Assembly: GCA_951812725.1 (NCBI GenBank)
Contig: OX638330.1
Coordinates: 3,410,001 to 3,474,000 of the forward strand
Direction: 5' to 3'
Length of the DNA: 64,000 bases
Source of the DNA: an uncultured Caldilineaceae bacterium
GTDB taxonomy: Bacteria; Chloroflexota; Anaerolineae; Caldilineales; Caldilineaceae
Shown here piece by piece: positions 8,712 through 19,114 of this stretch. Position 1 is the stretch's first letter. Each line of letters begins with the position of its first letter. Position numbers and translations under genes: made by a program. Below the pieces are notes generated by a model. That model saw only the letters and a program-made list of their open reading frames with translations. It did no database searches and was not told the origin of the DNA.

Positions 8712-10010
8712 GTGTCAGACAGCCAACTTCGCGTAGGCTTTGGTGAGTCGGATATCAACCCGCCGCACGGCCTCTACATGTGCGGCAGTCTCGACCCGCG
8801 CAAGAATGAGGGCACGACCGATCCATTGCAGTCCCATGCGCTGGTCGCAGAGAACAACGGCAGACGGATTGCAATCGTCGGCGTCGACTTGATCGGCCTG
8901 CCCAAGGAGCTGGCGGACACGATCATCGCTGAAGCCGCCCGCCGAACGGGCATCCCGACGCATGCCATCATGATCTCATGCAGCCACACGCATAGCGGGC
9001 CCTATACGGCTGAAAACGTATATTCATCAGATGTGATTGATGGCGATTACCTCTCTACATTACCCGATCGCATCGCGGCGAGCGTTGAACAGGCCGCCGG
9101 ACGGGTGGAGCCGGCATCGATGCACATCGGCAGATCTCTGGTTCATCACGGCATCCATAACCGCCGGGTCATCTGCCCGGACGGCAAGGTGATGAACACA
9201 TGGATGCCTCAGGCGCTCAACGACCTGGACCTCATTCCTCAGGTGTATGGGACAGCCGGACCGGTCGACCCCGAACTTTGGGTCGTTCGCTTTGACAGGC
9301 TGGACGGATCGACGTTGGGCGTTTTCTATAACTATTCGCTGCATACCAACTCCAAGAGCGGCACGACCTGGTCGGCGGACTACCCCTGCGTGGTGGCGGA
9401 ATTCATGCGTGAAGAGTACGGGCCCGAAGTTATCTCTGTCTACACGCCGGGCGCGTGCGCTGACATCAACGTGACGATTGGAGGAGAGCGCTGGCGCGAA
9501 GGCGCAACATACTTTGCGGAGCAGGCGGTGGACGCCGCGCGGCGGGCCATTCCAATAGAAGGAGCGATCGCGGTAAACGCGATCCGCCGGGATATCACCG
9601 TCCCGCGGCGGGATCCGGCCGATCATTCGCCTGAGGCAATCGGCAGGCTCAACTGGGGAGGGGCGGGGGGCCGCGCGGATGTATTTGACCGGCAGGCTGC
9701 GTTGGTCGCGTCCTTGCCTGAACAGTGGGACGTTCCCGTAAACGCGGCCCGCATCGGGCCACTGGCGATCGCTTCCAATCCGGGCGAGTTGTTCGTTGAA
9801 CACGGGCTCTCGATAAAGCGGCGCTCTCCTTTTCCGTACACGGTGGTGGCTGAACTGACAAACGACCTGGCGATGTACTTGCCGACCGAGGCGGCGTTCA
9901 GGCAGGAGGGCTATGAAGCCCTGGTGGGGCCCAATCGGATTGCCTTGGAGGGCGTCGAACGGATCGTGGATACTGCGGTTGAACTGGCGGAAGCGTTGTG
10001 GAACGAATAG
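8712..10010 (+). CDS. neutral/alkaline ceramidase-like hydrolase
   Basis: 432 residues from a GTG with GAGGAG about 9 bases upstream. The N-terminus LRVGFGESDINPPHGLYMCG and the block ISCSHTHSGP at about 95 are hallmarks of the neutral/alkaline non-lysosomal ceramidase N-terminal domain; the two His of the SHTHSGP motif bind the active-site zinc in that family. VYTPGACADIN is a further conserved region. It lacks the C-terminal immunoglobulin-like domain of true ceramidases and has no export signal. Such short members are common next to sugar transporters in Chloroflexota and Planctomycetes, and the substrate is probably not ceramide. Here it sits between an ABC importer and a Gfo/Idh dehydrogenase. 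Confidence 0.78.
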   Translation: MSDSQLRVGFGESDINPPHGLYMCGSLDPRKNEGTTDPLQSHALVAENNGRRIAIVGVDLIGLPKELADTIIAEAARRTGIPTHAIMISCSHTHSGPYTAENVYSSDVIDGDYLSTLPDRIAASVEQAAGRVEPASMHIGRSLVHHGIHNRRVICPDGKVMNTWMPQALNDLDLIPQVYGTAGPVDPELWVVRFDRLDGSTLGVFYNYSLHTNSKSGTTWSADYPCVVAEFMREEYGPEVISVYTPGACADINVTIGGERWREGATYFAEQAVDAARRAIPIEGAIAVNAIRRDITVPRRDPADHSPEAIGRLNWGGAGGRADVFDRQAALVASLPEQWDVPVNAARIGPLAIASNPGELFVEHGLSIKRRSPFPYTVVAELTNDLAMYLPTEAAFRQEGYEALVGPNRIALEGVERIVDTAVELAEALWNE

Positions 10011-10082
10011 GCTGTAATGCGATGGTCGATGAGGCCGCTGGACAGATCGGTCCGAACATGTGAAGAAGGAGCTGCGAACAGG

Positions 10083-11165
10083 ATGAGCAAGCTACAGACG
10101 GGATTTGTGGGATTGCACCGCGGGGGCGGCCTGATGCGCAGTCTGGCCGGTCATCCGCAGGTGGAGGTTGCCGCGCTGTGCGATATTGACGAGGACACGT
10201 TGGCCGACACGGGGGCTGCCTTCTCGCTGCCCGACGACAGGATGTTCACGCGGTTTGAGGATTTTGTGAACGCGCCGTTGGACATCATCGTTGTAGCGAC
10301 GCCGATCGAGTATCACGCCGAGCATTCGATTGCGGCGATGGAGAGCGGGAAGCATGTGTTGTGCGAACAGACGGCGGCGTACACGGTGGCTGACTGTGAG
10401 CAGTTGGTGGAAACGGTCCACAAGACGGGACGCGTCTACATGATGGGTGAGAATTACTGCTACTTTCACTACATCCGCGAGTGGCAGGACTGGATCAAAC
10501 AGGGCAAGCTGGGCAAGATATTCCACGCGGAGGGCGAATATATCCACGAGATTGTGCCGCTGCTCAGAAACCCTGAGACCGGCGAGCGCAGATGGCGCTA
10601 TACACGCGCGCCGATCTGGTACTGCGCCCACTGCCTGGGTCCGATTCTTACGCTGATGGAGGACCGCATCGTCAAAGCGACAGGTGTCCACTCCGGAAAG
10701 AACATTTACCCCGATGAAGGGCTTGGCTATCTGGACATGGAGGTAGGGCTGTTCCAGACGCAGAAGGGGGCAACGGTTAAGATCCTGCGCAGCCAGGTGG
10801 CGCCGCGGCATCCGGACATGATCTTTTACACGCTTTACGGCGAGAAGGGTTTCGTGGAGAACGGCCGCCAGGGCGGATGGGGCGGTACGACGGGCCTGAT
10901 TTACAGTGAGGATGAGGCCACTGAACAGGAGGGCGCTCGGCAGATCGAGTGCCCGACGGTGGACCCGAATGCGCCGGAGGAGGCGCGGCGCGGCGGGCAC
11001 GGTACGTCAGAGTACTACATGGTGCGGGACTTCATCGACGCCATTTTGCACAACACGAAGCCGCCCATCGACGTAGCACGGGCGCTGGACTTTACTATCC
11101 CGGGCATCATCGCTCACGATTCAGCGATGCAGGGCGGGAAGTGGTTGGATGTCCCGCTCTTCTGA
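10083..11165 (+). CDS. Gfo/Idh/MocA-family oxidoreductase
   Basis: 360 residues. The ATG at 10083 is preferred over one at 10017 because AGGAG precedes it and the protein then begins directly with the nucleotide-binding fold (TGFVGLHRGGGLMRSL). DIIVVATPIEYHAEHS and KHVLCEQTAAYTVADCE match the Rossmann-domain core, although the usual CEKP is CEQT. The C-terminal domain would bind the substrate. These enzymes oxidise or epimerise sugars and cyclitols with NAD(P). The gene is 72 bp downstream of the ceramidase-like gene and probably in the same operon as the ABC importer. Confidence 0.85.
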   Translation: MSKLQTGFVGLHRGGGLMRSLAGHPQVEVAALCDIDEDTLADTGAAFSLPDDRMFTRFEDFVNAPLDIIVVATPIEYHAEHSIAAMESGKHVLCEQTAAYTVADCEQLVETVHKTGRVYMMGENYCYFHYIREWQDWIKQGKLGKIFHAEGEYIHEIVPLLRNPETGERRWRYTRAPIWYCAHCLGPILTLMEDRIVKATGVHSGKNIYPDEGLGYLDMEVGLFQTQKGATVKILRSQVAPRHPDMIFYTLYGEKGFVENGRQGGWGGTTGLIYSEDEATEQEGARQIECPTVDPNAPEEARRGGHGTSEYYMVRDFIDAILHNTKPPIDVARALDFTIPGIIAHDSAMQGGKWLDVPLF

Positions 11166-11202
11166 AATTGCTTTCCGCGCTGTAACCTTACTCTGAAATT
11201 TC

Positions 11203-11494
11203 GCAACTACTCAGCCAATGCGACCGCTGACTCAGGCGTGGCATGTGTTTGACTCACTCCTCGACACTTTCTCTTTGCATCTGGGCGGTCGGGCCTTCGG
11301 CCCTCCCTTGTGCAGGGGCTGCGCCCCCGCAACGCCCCCCTACAAAACCATCCCTCATCCACCGTTCGGCGTCATTCCAGCTGTGCGGCTCATCCAGAGT
11401 GGCGGCTGCCAGCAAATACACGATGAGATAGTCTGAATGTCGGCGTGAATGAAGGTCTGGTCCACGCAGGCACTGTATATCGCTTAGAAGTTAC
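11203..11494. mobile_element. MITE copy B, 292 bp
   Basis: The ends GCAACTACTCAGCC and CGCTTAGAAGTTAC are degenerate forms of the IS66 terminal repeat. Flanking octamers GAAATTTC (11195-11202) and GAAATTCC (11495-11502) agree at 7 of 8 positions. The interior has one GC-rich core with a TTC-loop hairpin (GGGCC/GGCCC). It fills nearly the whole gap between the Gfo/Idh gene and the radical-SAM-associated gene. It contains no coding capacity. Confidence 0.85.
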
Positions 11495-11513
11495 GAAATT
11501 CCCATGAAGGCGT

Positions 11514-12406
11514 TCAGTCGAACTCGTCGGCCGCCTTTTCGGCGAAGGCCTGGTTGGTCTGCTTTTCTGCTTTGGGCTGCGCACCCGAGCGGCGGCGGCG
11601 TTTGCGTCCTTTGCGGCGGGGTTTGGGTCTCTCGGGCGAGATCTCATCCTGGAGGATGACGGGGTAGGGAGCAAAGACGGCCTGATCCTCCTCGCTGTCG
11701 GCGAAGTAGATGCGCTCGCGGCGGAGCGTGCGGGCGTAGTCGTCGAAGCCGAGGGCGTCGACCAGCTCGTCGGGACGGCCGGTGGCGCCGGGACGTATTT
11801 GTACCCGCAGCAGGATACGATGCTCGCCCGCGGCGGCGTCGAAGCCGGTATAGCGCAACTCGAGTACGAGCGGGCGCATGTTGTAGCTATAGCGCTGGCC
11901 GTGCCGCTCCCGCTCGCGCCAGACTTCCTTCAGATCCAGGAACGCCTCGATTTTGGTTTGCAACTCCGATTCGGACACCTCTCCTTCGTCGGCGTAGATA
12001 ATAATAGTGTAGTCGGCGCCGATAGTCAGGGACTGTGGCGACACGGTTTTGAAAGGCACCTCGGTTGCGTTGAGCAGTCGCACACCGGGGGGTAGCTTTT
12101 CACGAATCCGCATCGTTAATTCGTCAAGCGGCACGGGCGGGCTGAACGCCACGTCGAGCAGTTCGCGCACGCCGGTCATGCCGAGGCCGAGCGGGGCGGC
12201 GAACTGGATATGCGGCTGTGGGTTGAATCCGCGCTTGTAGAGAAGCGGCAGGTTGGCGCGGCGCAAAGTCCGCTCCCACAGGCGCGACTCATCCTGGTGA
12301 CTGATAAATTTGATGGCCTCGCCCTTCTCGTAAGTGATGCGTACGCGCTGGCGGGCGGTCTCATCGGGTATGACAGACTGCTGGGGCGGGTGGCGGGTCA
12401 ACGCCA

Positions 12407-12407
<1 letters not shown>
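11514..12407 (-). CDS. TIGR03936-family radical-SAM-associated protein (DUF2344)
   Basis: 297 residues. The start is the ATG at 12407, which shares one base with the upstream stop (TGATG), a sign of translational coupling. VRITYEKGEAIKFISHQDESR and the segment LLYKRGFNPQPHIQFAAPLGLG are typical of this family, which is usually fused to or adjacent to the TIGR03960 radical SAM protein. Function is unproven; an RNA-modification or translation-related role is often suspected because the pair co-occurs with ribosomal genes. The C-terminus is a basic, disordered tail (RRKGRKRRRRSG). The region upstream of 12407 in this frame belongs to the previous gene and is not coding here. Confidence 0.85.
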
Positions 12408-14530
<2,123 letters not shown>

Positions 14531-14588
14531 ATTCACTTCCTTCTCATCTGCCGACCGGCGACGCCGCTTCGTGAGGCGGTCATGTTTT

Positions 14589-14628
14589 GCGGTCGGGCGG
14601 GATTCGAACCCGCTTAATGCCAAGGGCA
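14589..14628 (-). other. tRNA 3'-half-like fragment (T-arm and variable arm only)
   Basis: On the minus strand a perfect T-arm (5-bp stem GCGGG/CCCGC around the loop TTCGAAT, 14597-14613) and an acceptor-like heptamer follow a 4-bp hairpin TGCC-CTT-GGCA (14618-14628), like the long variable arm of tRNA-Leu or tRNA-Ser. I find no matching 5' acceptor strand or convincing anticodon arm upstream. It is best read as a tRNA remnant, possibly left by integration or rearrangement. Confidence 0.4.
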
Positions 14629-14744
14629 CAGGTGCGGCGCAGTGCCATGGCGAATAGGAATCCGGCTTGTGTGCGAAGACGGCCGGAGTTGCCTTCATTA
14701 TAGAAGCAGCCAACGAGAGGATCAAATCTGTCTGGTCAGCCGTT

Positions 14745-14773
14745 TTGACTTTCGTGCACTGCTTTCGTATACT
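14745..14773 (+). promoter_or_regulatory. sigma-70-type promoter of tRNA-Glu
   Basis: TTGACT (14745-14750) and TATACT (14768-14773) are separated by exactly 17 bp. The tRNA starts 31 bp after the -10 box, as expected for a short 5' leader. Confidence 0.8.
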
Positions 14774-14803
14774 GACTGCTGTCAGGGCTATTACGAAATG
14801 TTT

Positions 14804-14876
14804 GCCCCGTTCGTCTAGAGGCCCAGGACACCACCCTCTCAAGGTGGAGACAGGGGTTCGACTCCCCTACGGGGTA
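14804..14876 (+). tRNA. tRNA-Glu (anticodon CTC)
   Basis: 73 nt fold as a full cloverleaf: acceptor GCCCCGT/ACGGGGT with discriminator A, anticodon stem CCACC/GGTGG with loop CTCTCAA (anticodon CTC), and T-arm AGGGG/CCCCT with loop TTCGACT. The 3' CCA is not encoded. A promoter lies upstream and a terminator directly downstream, so it is a single-gene unit. Confidence 0.96.
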
Positions 14877-14886
14877 CAGGAACGAG

Positions 14887-14920
14887 AAATCCCGCTGAAT
14901 TCAGCGGGATTTTCTTTTTT
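14887..14920 (+). terminator. terminator after tRNA-Glu, possibly bidirectional
   Basis: A perfect 26-bp palindrome (14887-14912, AAATCCCGCTGAA arm) is followed by TCTTTTTTT. The convergent RidA gene ends at 14952, so the same hairpin may also stop that transcript. Confidence 0.9.
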
Positions 14921-14951
14921 TCTAGAACGGGCAGTGAAGCGAATCTCGGCC

Positions 14952-15401
14952 TCAGTCGACGGCGATGATGGCTTCGATTTCGACGGCCCAGTTGGCGGGC
15001 ACGGTGAGACCGATAGCGCTGCGGGCGTGGCGACCGGCGTCGCCGAATAGCTCGATGAACAGTTCGCTGCAGCCGTGGATGACCGAGGGTGTGTCGTTGA
15101 AGTCCGGGCCAACGTTGACCATGCCGAAGACCTTGACGACCTGGCGGACGTTGTCCAACCCGGCGATGGTGTGGACGGCCTGGAGGATGCCGAGTGCACA
15201 GAGCTGCGCGGCGCGGTAGCCCTCTTCTGTGGTCAGGTCCTGGCCGACTTTGCCCATGATCTCCTCGTCACCGAAGCGGGAGACCTGGCCGGAGACGTAG
15301 ACATGGTCGCCGGAACGGACTGCGGCCATCAGGTTGCCGCCGTCGAGGTCGATCTTTTCGAGTTCGTAACCCATTTCTTTCAGTTTTGCCAGATAAGACA
15401 C
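14952..15401 (-). CDS. RidA/YjgF-family protein
   Basis: 149 residues. The start is a GTG at 15401 with CAGGAG five bases upstream; the frame extends further upstream but codes nothing sensible there. VYVSGQVSRFGDEEIMGKVG and HARSAIGLTVPANWAVEIEA match the RidA/YER057c fold, a trimer that hydrolyses reactive enamine/imine intermediates in canonical members. The subtype, with a long N-terminal lead and GxDFNDTPSVIHGCSELF, is the endoribonuclease L-PSP/chorismate-mutase-like branch, where substrates are less certain. The Arg in HARSAIG is at the position of the substrate-binding Arg of RidA. It precedes nothing coupled; the enolase-superfamily gene lies 86 bp upstream. Confidence 0.85.
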   Translation of the reverse strand: MSYLAKLKEMGYELEKIDLDGGNLMAAVRSGDHVYVSGQVSRFGDEEIMGKVGQDLTTEEGYRAAQLCALGILQAVHTIAGLDNVRQVVKVFGMVNVGPDFNDTPSVIHGCSELFIELFGDAGRHARSAIGLTVPANWAVEIEAIIAVD

Positions 15402-15487
15402 GTTTTGCTCCTGTGAGTTGTTGCCCGCGCGGCGAATTGCGGCGCGGTTGGGTAGCGGATAGATGGAAAAGGCGGTGCTCGTGTGCG

Positions 15488-16762
15488 TTATGTTGCCGGC
15501 GACAGAACAGGTGCCCCTTTGGCGCGCTGGTAGAGGTCGGCGAAGTCGGAGGTGCCGTCGTCGTCGAGATAGTCCGTCTGGACGCCGCGCTCGTAGACGG
15601 GTTGGTTGGCGGTGCGCCAATAGTTCCACATGCTCGAACCCTGACTGAAGCTCGTGTCGGCGAAGTAGACGCGCACGCCGTTGGCGCGGCTGTAGCGGAT
15701 GAGGCGGCGCGGCAGGCTGAAATCGCCGACGTCGACGCGATAGGTGTCGAGCGCGTTTTCGTCGATGGTGATGCCGAGGCCGGGGGCTTCGGGCGTCTGG
15801 GCGTAGCCGCCGACGACGGGGATGCGCTGGTCGAGCAGGTTGTGCTGGTAGAGCTCGTGGCAATTGATGGCCGGCCACTGGGCGTGGCTGAGCACGGCGC
15901 CGAGATGGAGGGCCATGGTGGTGGTAAGGCCGGTACCGACCATCTGGATGAAGAAGGGCATGTTGGCGGTGGCGGCGGAGATGCCGGACTTCAACACGGT
16001 GGTAACGCCGCCGGCGATGACAAAGCCGTCGCAATAGCCGTGCTGAATGGCGACCGCGCCAGGTACACCGCCGTAGTGGTGGGCTATGGGCGTGCGCACC
16101 TTTTCGCGCAGGAGGCGGTTGCCGTCGAGATCGTTCGCTTGGATCGGCCCTTCCCAGATCGAGATTTTGGGGAAGTCGGCTTCCAGTTCGCGCAGGACGG
16201 GCACGGCGGTGGATACGTCGAGAAGGAAGTCGTTCCAATCGCAGTCGATGTGGAACCAGGCTGGCGTGGCGTCGCTGATGCGTTGGACAGTCTCGTAGAC
16301 GTCATGCCAGGGGCGGGTCTTGATTTTGATGGAAGTGAAGCCGAGTTCGGCGGCGACGCGGGCCTCCTGTTCGTAGGCGGCAGGGCCCATGTCGTGGTCC
16401 CAGAAGGAGACGGGACACCAGTCGCGCACTTTAGGACCCAGGAGGCGGTGGACGGGCACACCTGCGAGCTTGCCGGCGGCATCGAAGAGGGCCATTTGCA
16501 GGCCGGCCCCGAGGGAGTCATCCCACATCAGGTCGAAGGGGGACTGGCCGATTACGCGGTCGGTGTCTTCGACGCGTCCCCAGGTGTAGTTCTGGATGGT
16601 TTCGCCGTAGGCGACGGTGCCGTCGTCTAGGGTGAGGCGGATGATTTCCGATTCAGACCAGCGGTGGACGTTGGCGCGTTCCATCTCGCGGCGCACGCGG
16701 TCGACCATCGGGATGACGAGGAGGATGCGTTCGACGTCGGTGATTTTGGCGGTGGCGGTCAT
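15488..16762 (-). CDS. mandelate racemase/muconate lactonizing enzyme family (enolase superfamily)
   Basis: 424 residues from the ATG at 16762 with CAGGAG seven bases upstream. The N-terminal capping domain includes RLTLDDGTVAYGETIQNY. The barrel domain has a K-x-K motif (TSIKIKTRPW), the acid-base pair used by many members, and metal-ligand strands HIDCDWND and IWEGPI. These enzymes abstract a proton alpha to a carboxylate, usually to dehydrate or epimerise acid sugars. The third metal ligand is not obvious (PIAHHYGG region), so the exact reaction is open. It probably forms a short operon with RidA, which would remove enamine/imine by-products. Confidence 0.85.
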   Translation of the reverse strand: MTATAKITDVERILLVIPMVDRVRREMERANVHRWSESEIIRLTLDDGTVAYGETIQNYTWGRVEDTDRVIGQSPFDLMWDDSLGAGLQMALFDAAGKLAGVPVHRLLGPKVRDWCPVSFWDHDMGPAAYEQEARVAAELGFTSIKIKTRPWHDVYETVQRISDATPAWFHIDCDWNDFLLDVSTAVPVLRELEADFPKISIWEGPIQANDLDGNRLLREKVRTPIAHHYGGVPGAVAIQHGYCDGFVIAGGVTTVLKSGISAATANMPFFIQMVGTGLTTTMALHLGAVLSHAQWPAINCHELYQHNLLDQRIPVVGGYAQTPEAPGLGITIDENALDTYRVDVGDFSLPRRLIRYSRANGVRVYFADTSFSQGSSMWNYWRTANQPVYERGVQTDYLDDDGTSDFADLYQRAKGAPVLSPAT

Positions 16763-16987
16763 TGGGTGCTCCTGTGGGGTGGATTCAGGCTGGGCGCGTG
16801 GGATGGGTCGGTTTAAGGGGATTTTAACATGGCTCGTGTTGATCCCCTTATATTGATTTGCTCCTCTTATAGGCAAGACATCTGGGATGTTTGGGTGGGA
16901 CTAAAGGGTGATAGCTGTCTACTGGCGGACACCCCACCCCTTTTTGCTATACGAAGGGGCTTGTTCTCGGTTGTCGACCGATTCGTA

Positions 16988-17440
16988 TCAGACCCCTGAC
17001 CTGAAGCCTTTCATTTGAGACGATTCAGATTCCAAGAAGGCCAAGAGTGTCGCCGGGGGAACAATTGGAATACCCTGATGTTCTACGAGGCGTAGCAGAT
17101 GGCGGTCACCAGAAACGATACAGTCCGCCTTTCCTTTCACTGCGCCTATAAGAAATTTATCGTCCGAGGGATCTGCTTCCACAATTGGAAGGTCCGGCAG
17201 ATCTGTAGCAACAAGCTCTACTTTCCCTCGAATGTTGGCTAGGTATTCGCTTACCTTCTCTGGAGCAAGATTGAATCGTTTCGCGATTCGATCGTATTGC
17301 AATACCCTTTGGACTTCCTCCAGCATTTCCTCCGAAGCGATCAGGACGTGATCTCTTAGTTTATGCAACAGTGCGGCTGGCGTGCCTGTGGGAGTAATCA
17401 ACCCACTTACCCAAACATTTGTATCTAATACGACCCTCAT
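16988..17440 (-). CDS. PIN-domain toxin of a type II toxin-antitoxin pair
   Basis: 150 residues. VVLDTNVWVSGLI at the N-terminus, EEMLEEVQRVL in the middle and PSDDKFLIGAV with VSGDRHLL near the end give the acidic quartet of a PIN nuclease (Asp6, a central Glu and two later Asp). It belongs to the PIN_3-like 'putative toxin' group and would cleave RNA when free. The start overlaps the stop of the antitoxin by four bases (ATGA), the classic coupled arrangement. All catalytic acids are present, so the toxin is likely functional. Confidence 0.88.
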   Translation of the reverse strand: MRVVLDTNVWVSGLITPTGTPAALLHKLRDHVLIASEEMLEEVQRVLQYDRIAKRFNLAPEKVSEYLANIRGKVELVATDLPDLPIVEADPSDDKFLIGAVKGKADCIVSGDRHLLRLVEHQGIPIVPPATLLAFLESESSQMKGFRSGV

Positions 17441-17781
17441 TTTTTCTCGGCACGCACAGCGGCAATTGCTTCTTCTATGTCCTTCTGGGCCTGCTCTTCC
17501 GGGACGTCAGGCATTTGCGCGTGCATTTCGTCGAGAAACTCCATCAGACGGTTCCCAGCTTGATTCTGAGCACTGGCAGTGGATACTACCGCTTCGACAC
17601 TCTCTTTTTCATCGCTACGGACTTGCGCCAAGAATTGCTCATAGTCGCTGATAGGCACGATGGCTACGACAGGGATTCCTCCCCTTTCAACGACCAGATG
17701 TTCTTGGCTGCGGTAGGCTCGACGGATCACGTCACCAAATCGATTCTTAGCCTCTGTAGCGCTGATGGTTGCGATCTTCAT
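17437..17781 (-). CDS. Phd/YefM-family antitoxin
   Basis: 114 residues from the ATG at 17781; a GTG at 17787 is an alternative but lies too close to the AAAGGGG box. The N-terminus TISATEAKNRFGDVIRRA and VERGGIPVVAIVPISDYEQ are the Phd/YefM DNA-binding fold. The C-terminal tail is acidic and Ala/Glu-rich (EEQAQKDIEEAIAAV) and would wrap the PIN toxin. It probably autorepresses the operon, which starts near 17810. It is translated first, followed by the coupled toxin. Confidence 0.88.
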   Translation of the reverse strand: MKIATISATEAKNRFGDVIRRAYRSQEHLVVERGGIPVVAIVPISDYEQFLAQVRSDEKESVEAVVSTASAQNQAGNRLMEFLDEMHAQMPDVPEEQAQKDIEEAIAAVRAEKK

Positions 17782-17926
17782 TGTCACGGCCCCTTTGGCT
17801 ATTATCAGCTATTGTTGGCTAAGTATAGCCTGTACCCCGGCCTTTGTAAATAAAACCATAGGGAGATCTCGGGCCTTACTACTGGGGAGAAATTCTCGAC
17901 GCTTTGAGAAAGACACGCTTCTTTAT

Positions 17927-18406
17927 CTAGCAACCGTATGCGGCCAACCATAGCCGGTCTACAGTTGGGATTTTCTTTGTCTCTTCTTCAAGGATAGAAA
18001 CCAGTGTATGCGAGAGGTGCAGAAACTGTTCAGTCCCTGCGTCAAAACTTACTTCGTCCTTGCGGAACTGTTGCGCTTGATGCCGGAGGACTGAGTTCAT
18101 TTCAAGAATGGCTTCGTGGTAGGTTTTCATGGAGGGCGGAGGAACGATTTGGGACATGCGGGCGAAGGTTCTCGTGTAGTTTCGCTCCATGTCTTCCCAG
18201 CTTTCAGCACGAATTTCCTGCATTGGCCATATTGGAGAGTCTTCAATGCAGATGATCTGGGCGTAATCATAGAGGGAGAGGGACGCTTCCACATTCAGGA
18301 GTGACTCGTAGTTGGGTTGGCCGATTCGTTCATAGATCAGGGCCATAATGGCGATGCCCAGTAAGAAGGCCAGGATCATTCCTGCAATGTACTTTATTGC
18401 AGCCAT
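17927..18406 (-). CDS. hypothetical membrane-anchored protein
   Basis: 159 residues with AAGGAGA five bases before the ATG. One N-terminal membrane segment (YIAGMILAFLLGIAIMALIY) anchors a helical soluble domain rich in Glu, Met and Gln. Three Cys are present (residues CIED and the final C) without a metal pattern. I do not recognise the family. The helical part (HEAILEMNSVLRHQAQQF) resembles four-helix sensory or binding domains in shape only. It stands alone, with small gaps on both sides. Confidence 0.55.
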   Translation of the reverse strand: MAAIKYIAGMILAFLLGIAIMALIYERIGQPNYESLLNVEASLSLYDYAQIICIEDSPIWPMQEIRAESWEDMERNYTRTFARMSQIVPPPSMKTYHEAILEMNSVLRHQAQQFRKDEVSFDAGTEQFLHLSHTLVSILEEETKKIPTVDRLWLAAYGC

Positions 18407-18670
18407 CTCTTCTCCTTAATCTACTGGCTATCCGTAGGGGACCAGATTGGCGGCATTAGCGGATTCAGTCGAATCACAGGTCCATTTTTTCGCTCATTCA
18501 TTGGTGTCAAAAGGATAGAGATAAATCGTAGAAAGACTCGAAGCTTTATCCTGTTGTGGTAGCTCGTCCTCGTCTATGGGCTTACTAATTCAGCACGTTG
18601 GGGTAGAGTGGAGAATTTCCAAGCAAATGTGGCGGTGACAGGCTTGCCAGTAGATAGCTAGCTCTACACC

Positions 18671-19066
18671 TCAGCTCTTGTTGACTTTTCTCGGAGCGGG
18701 CAGATCCAGGCGCACTTCCACCCATTCGCGCATTAACGCTGAGATCGATCTATCAGATGCAACAGCCTCGGCATGGAGCACACCTATTGTGAATTCATCC
18801 AGATAGATCGTAAGCGAACGACGACTAGGGTCTTCAGTCGGAAGAAACGGTTCAAAGCGCCCGGCAGGATATAGGTAGCCGTTTTCGCTTCCGCGTTCGC
18901 CAAAACTCTCGTCAATGATGCGGATCAAGCCATGTTGTTCGGCAGTGGGGTCGGAAATGACTTTGTAAACTTTCCCGACCGTTAGACCGAATAAGGGCTC
19001 CTCCTGCTCCGGCTGGTCCGGAGGTCTAAGGTAGGGCCTGTTGGAGATGCACTTTGCGTAGTTCAT
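18671..19066 (-). CDS. hypothetical protein, beta-barrel-like segment plus ribbon-helix-helix-like C-terminus
   Basis: 131 residues from the ATG at 19066; a TTG at 19096 would add ten. No good Shine-Dalgarno box marks either start. Residues 25-70 (LTVGKVYKVISDPTAEQHGLIRIIDESFGE) look like a small beta fold often annotated as SH3-like. Residues 85-125 (SLTIYLDEFTIGVLHAEA...SISALMREWVEVRL) resemble a ribbon-helix-helix strand-helix-helix. This may be a small DNA-binding regulator, but neither domain is certain. It lies 49 bp upstream of nothing coupled; the next minus-strand gene ends at 19115 on its other side. Confidence 0.5.
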   Translation of the reverse strand: MNYAKCISNRPYLRPPDQPEQEEPLFGLTVGKVYKVISDPTAEQHGLIRIIDESFGERGSENGYLYPAGRFEPFLPTEDPSRRSLTIYLDEFTIGVLHAEAVASDRSISALMREWVEVRLDLPAPRKVNKS

Positions 19067-19114
19067 TGAACTGAAACGGAGGATGGCAGGCGCCAACTTA
19101 GCCGCTGAGTTTCC

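Noticed and set aside
15386..16630. 414-residue open frame on the plus strand
   Set aside because: Antisense to the enolase-superfamily gene; low-complexity Val/Ala/Gly composition and no recognisable domain.
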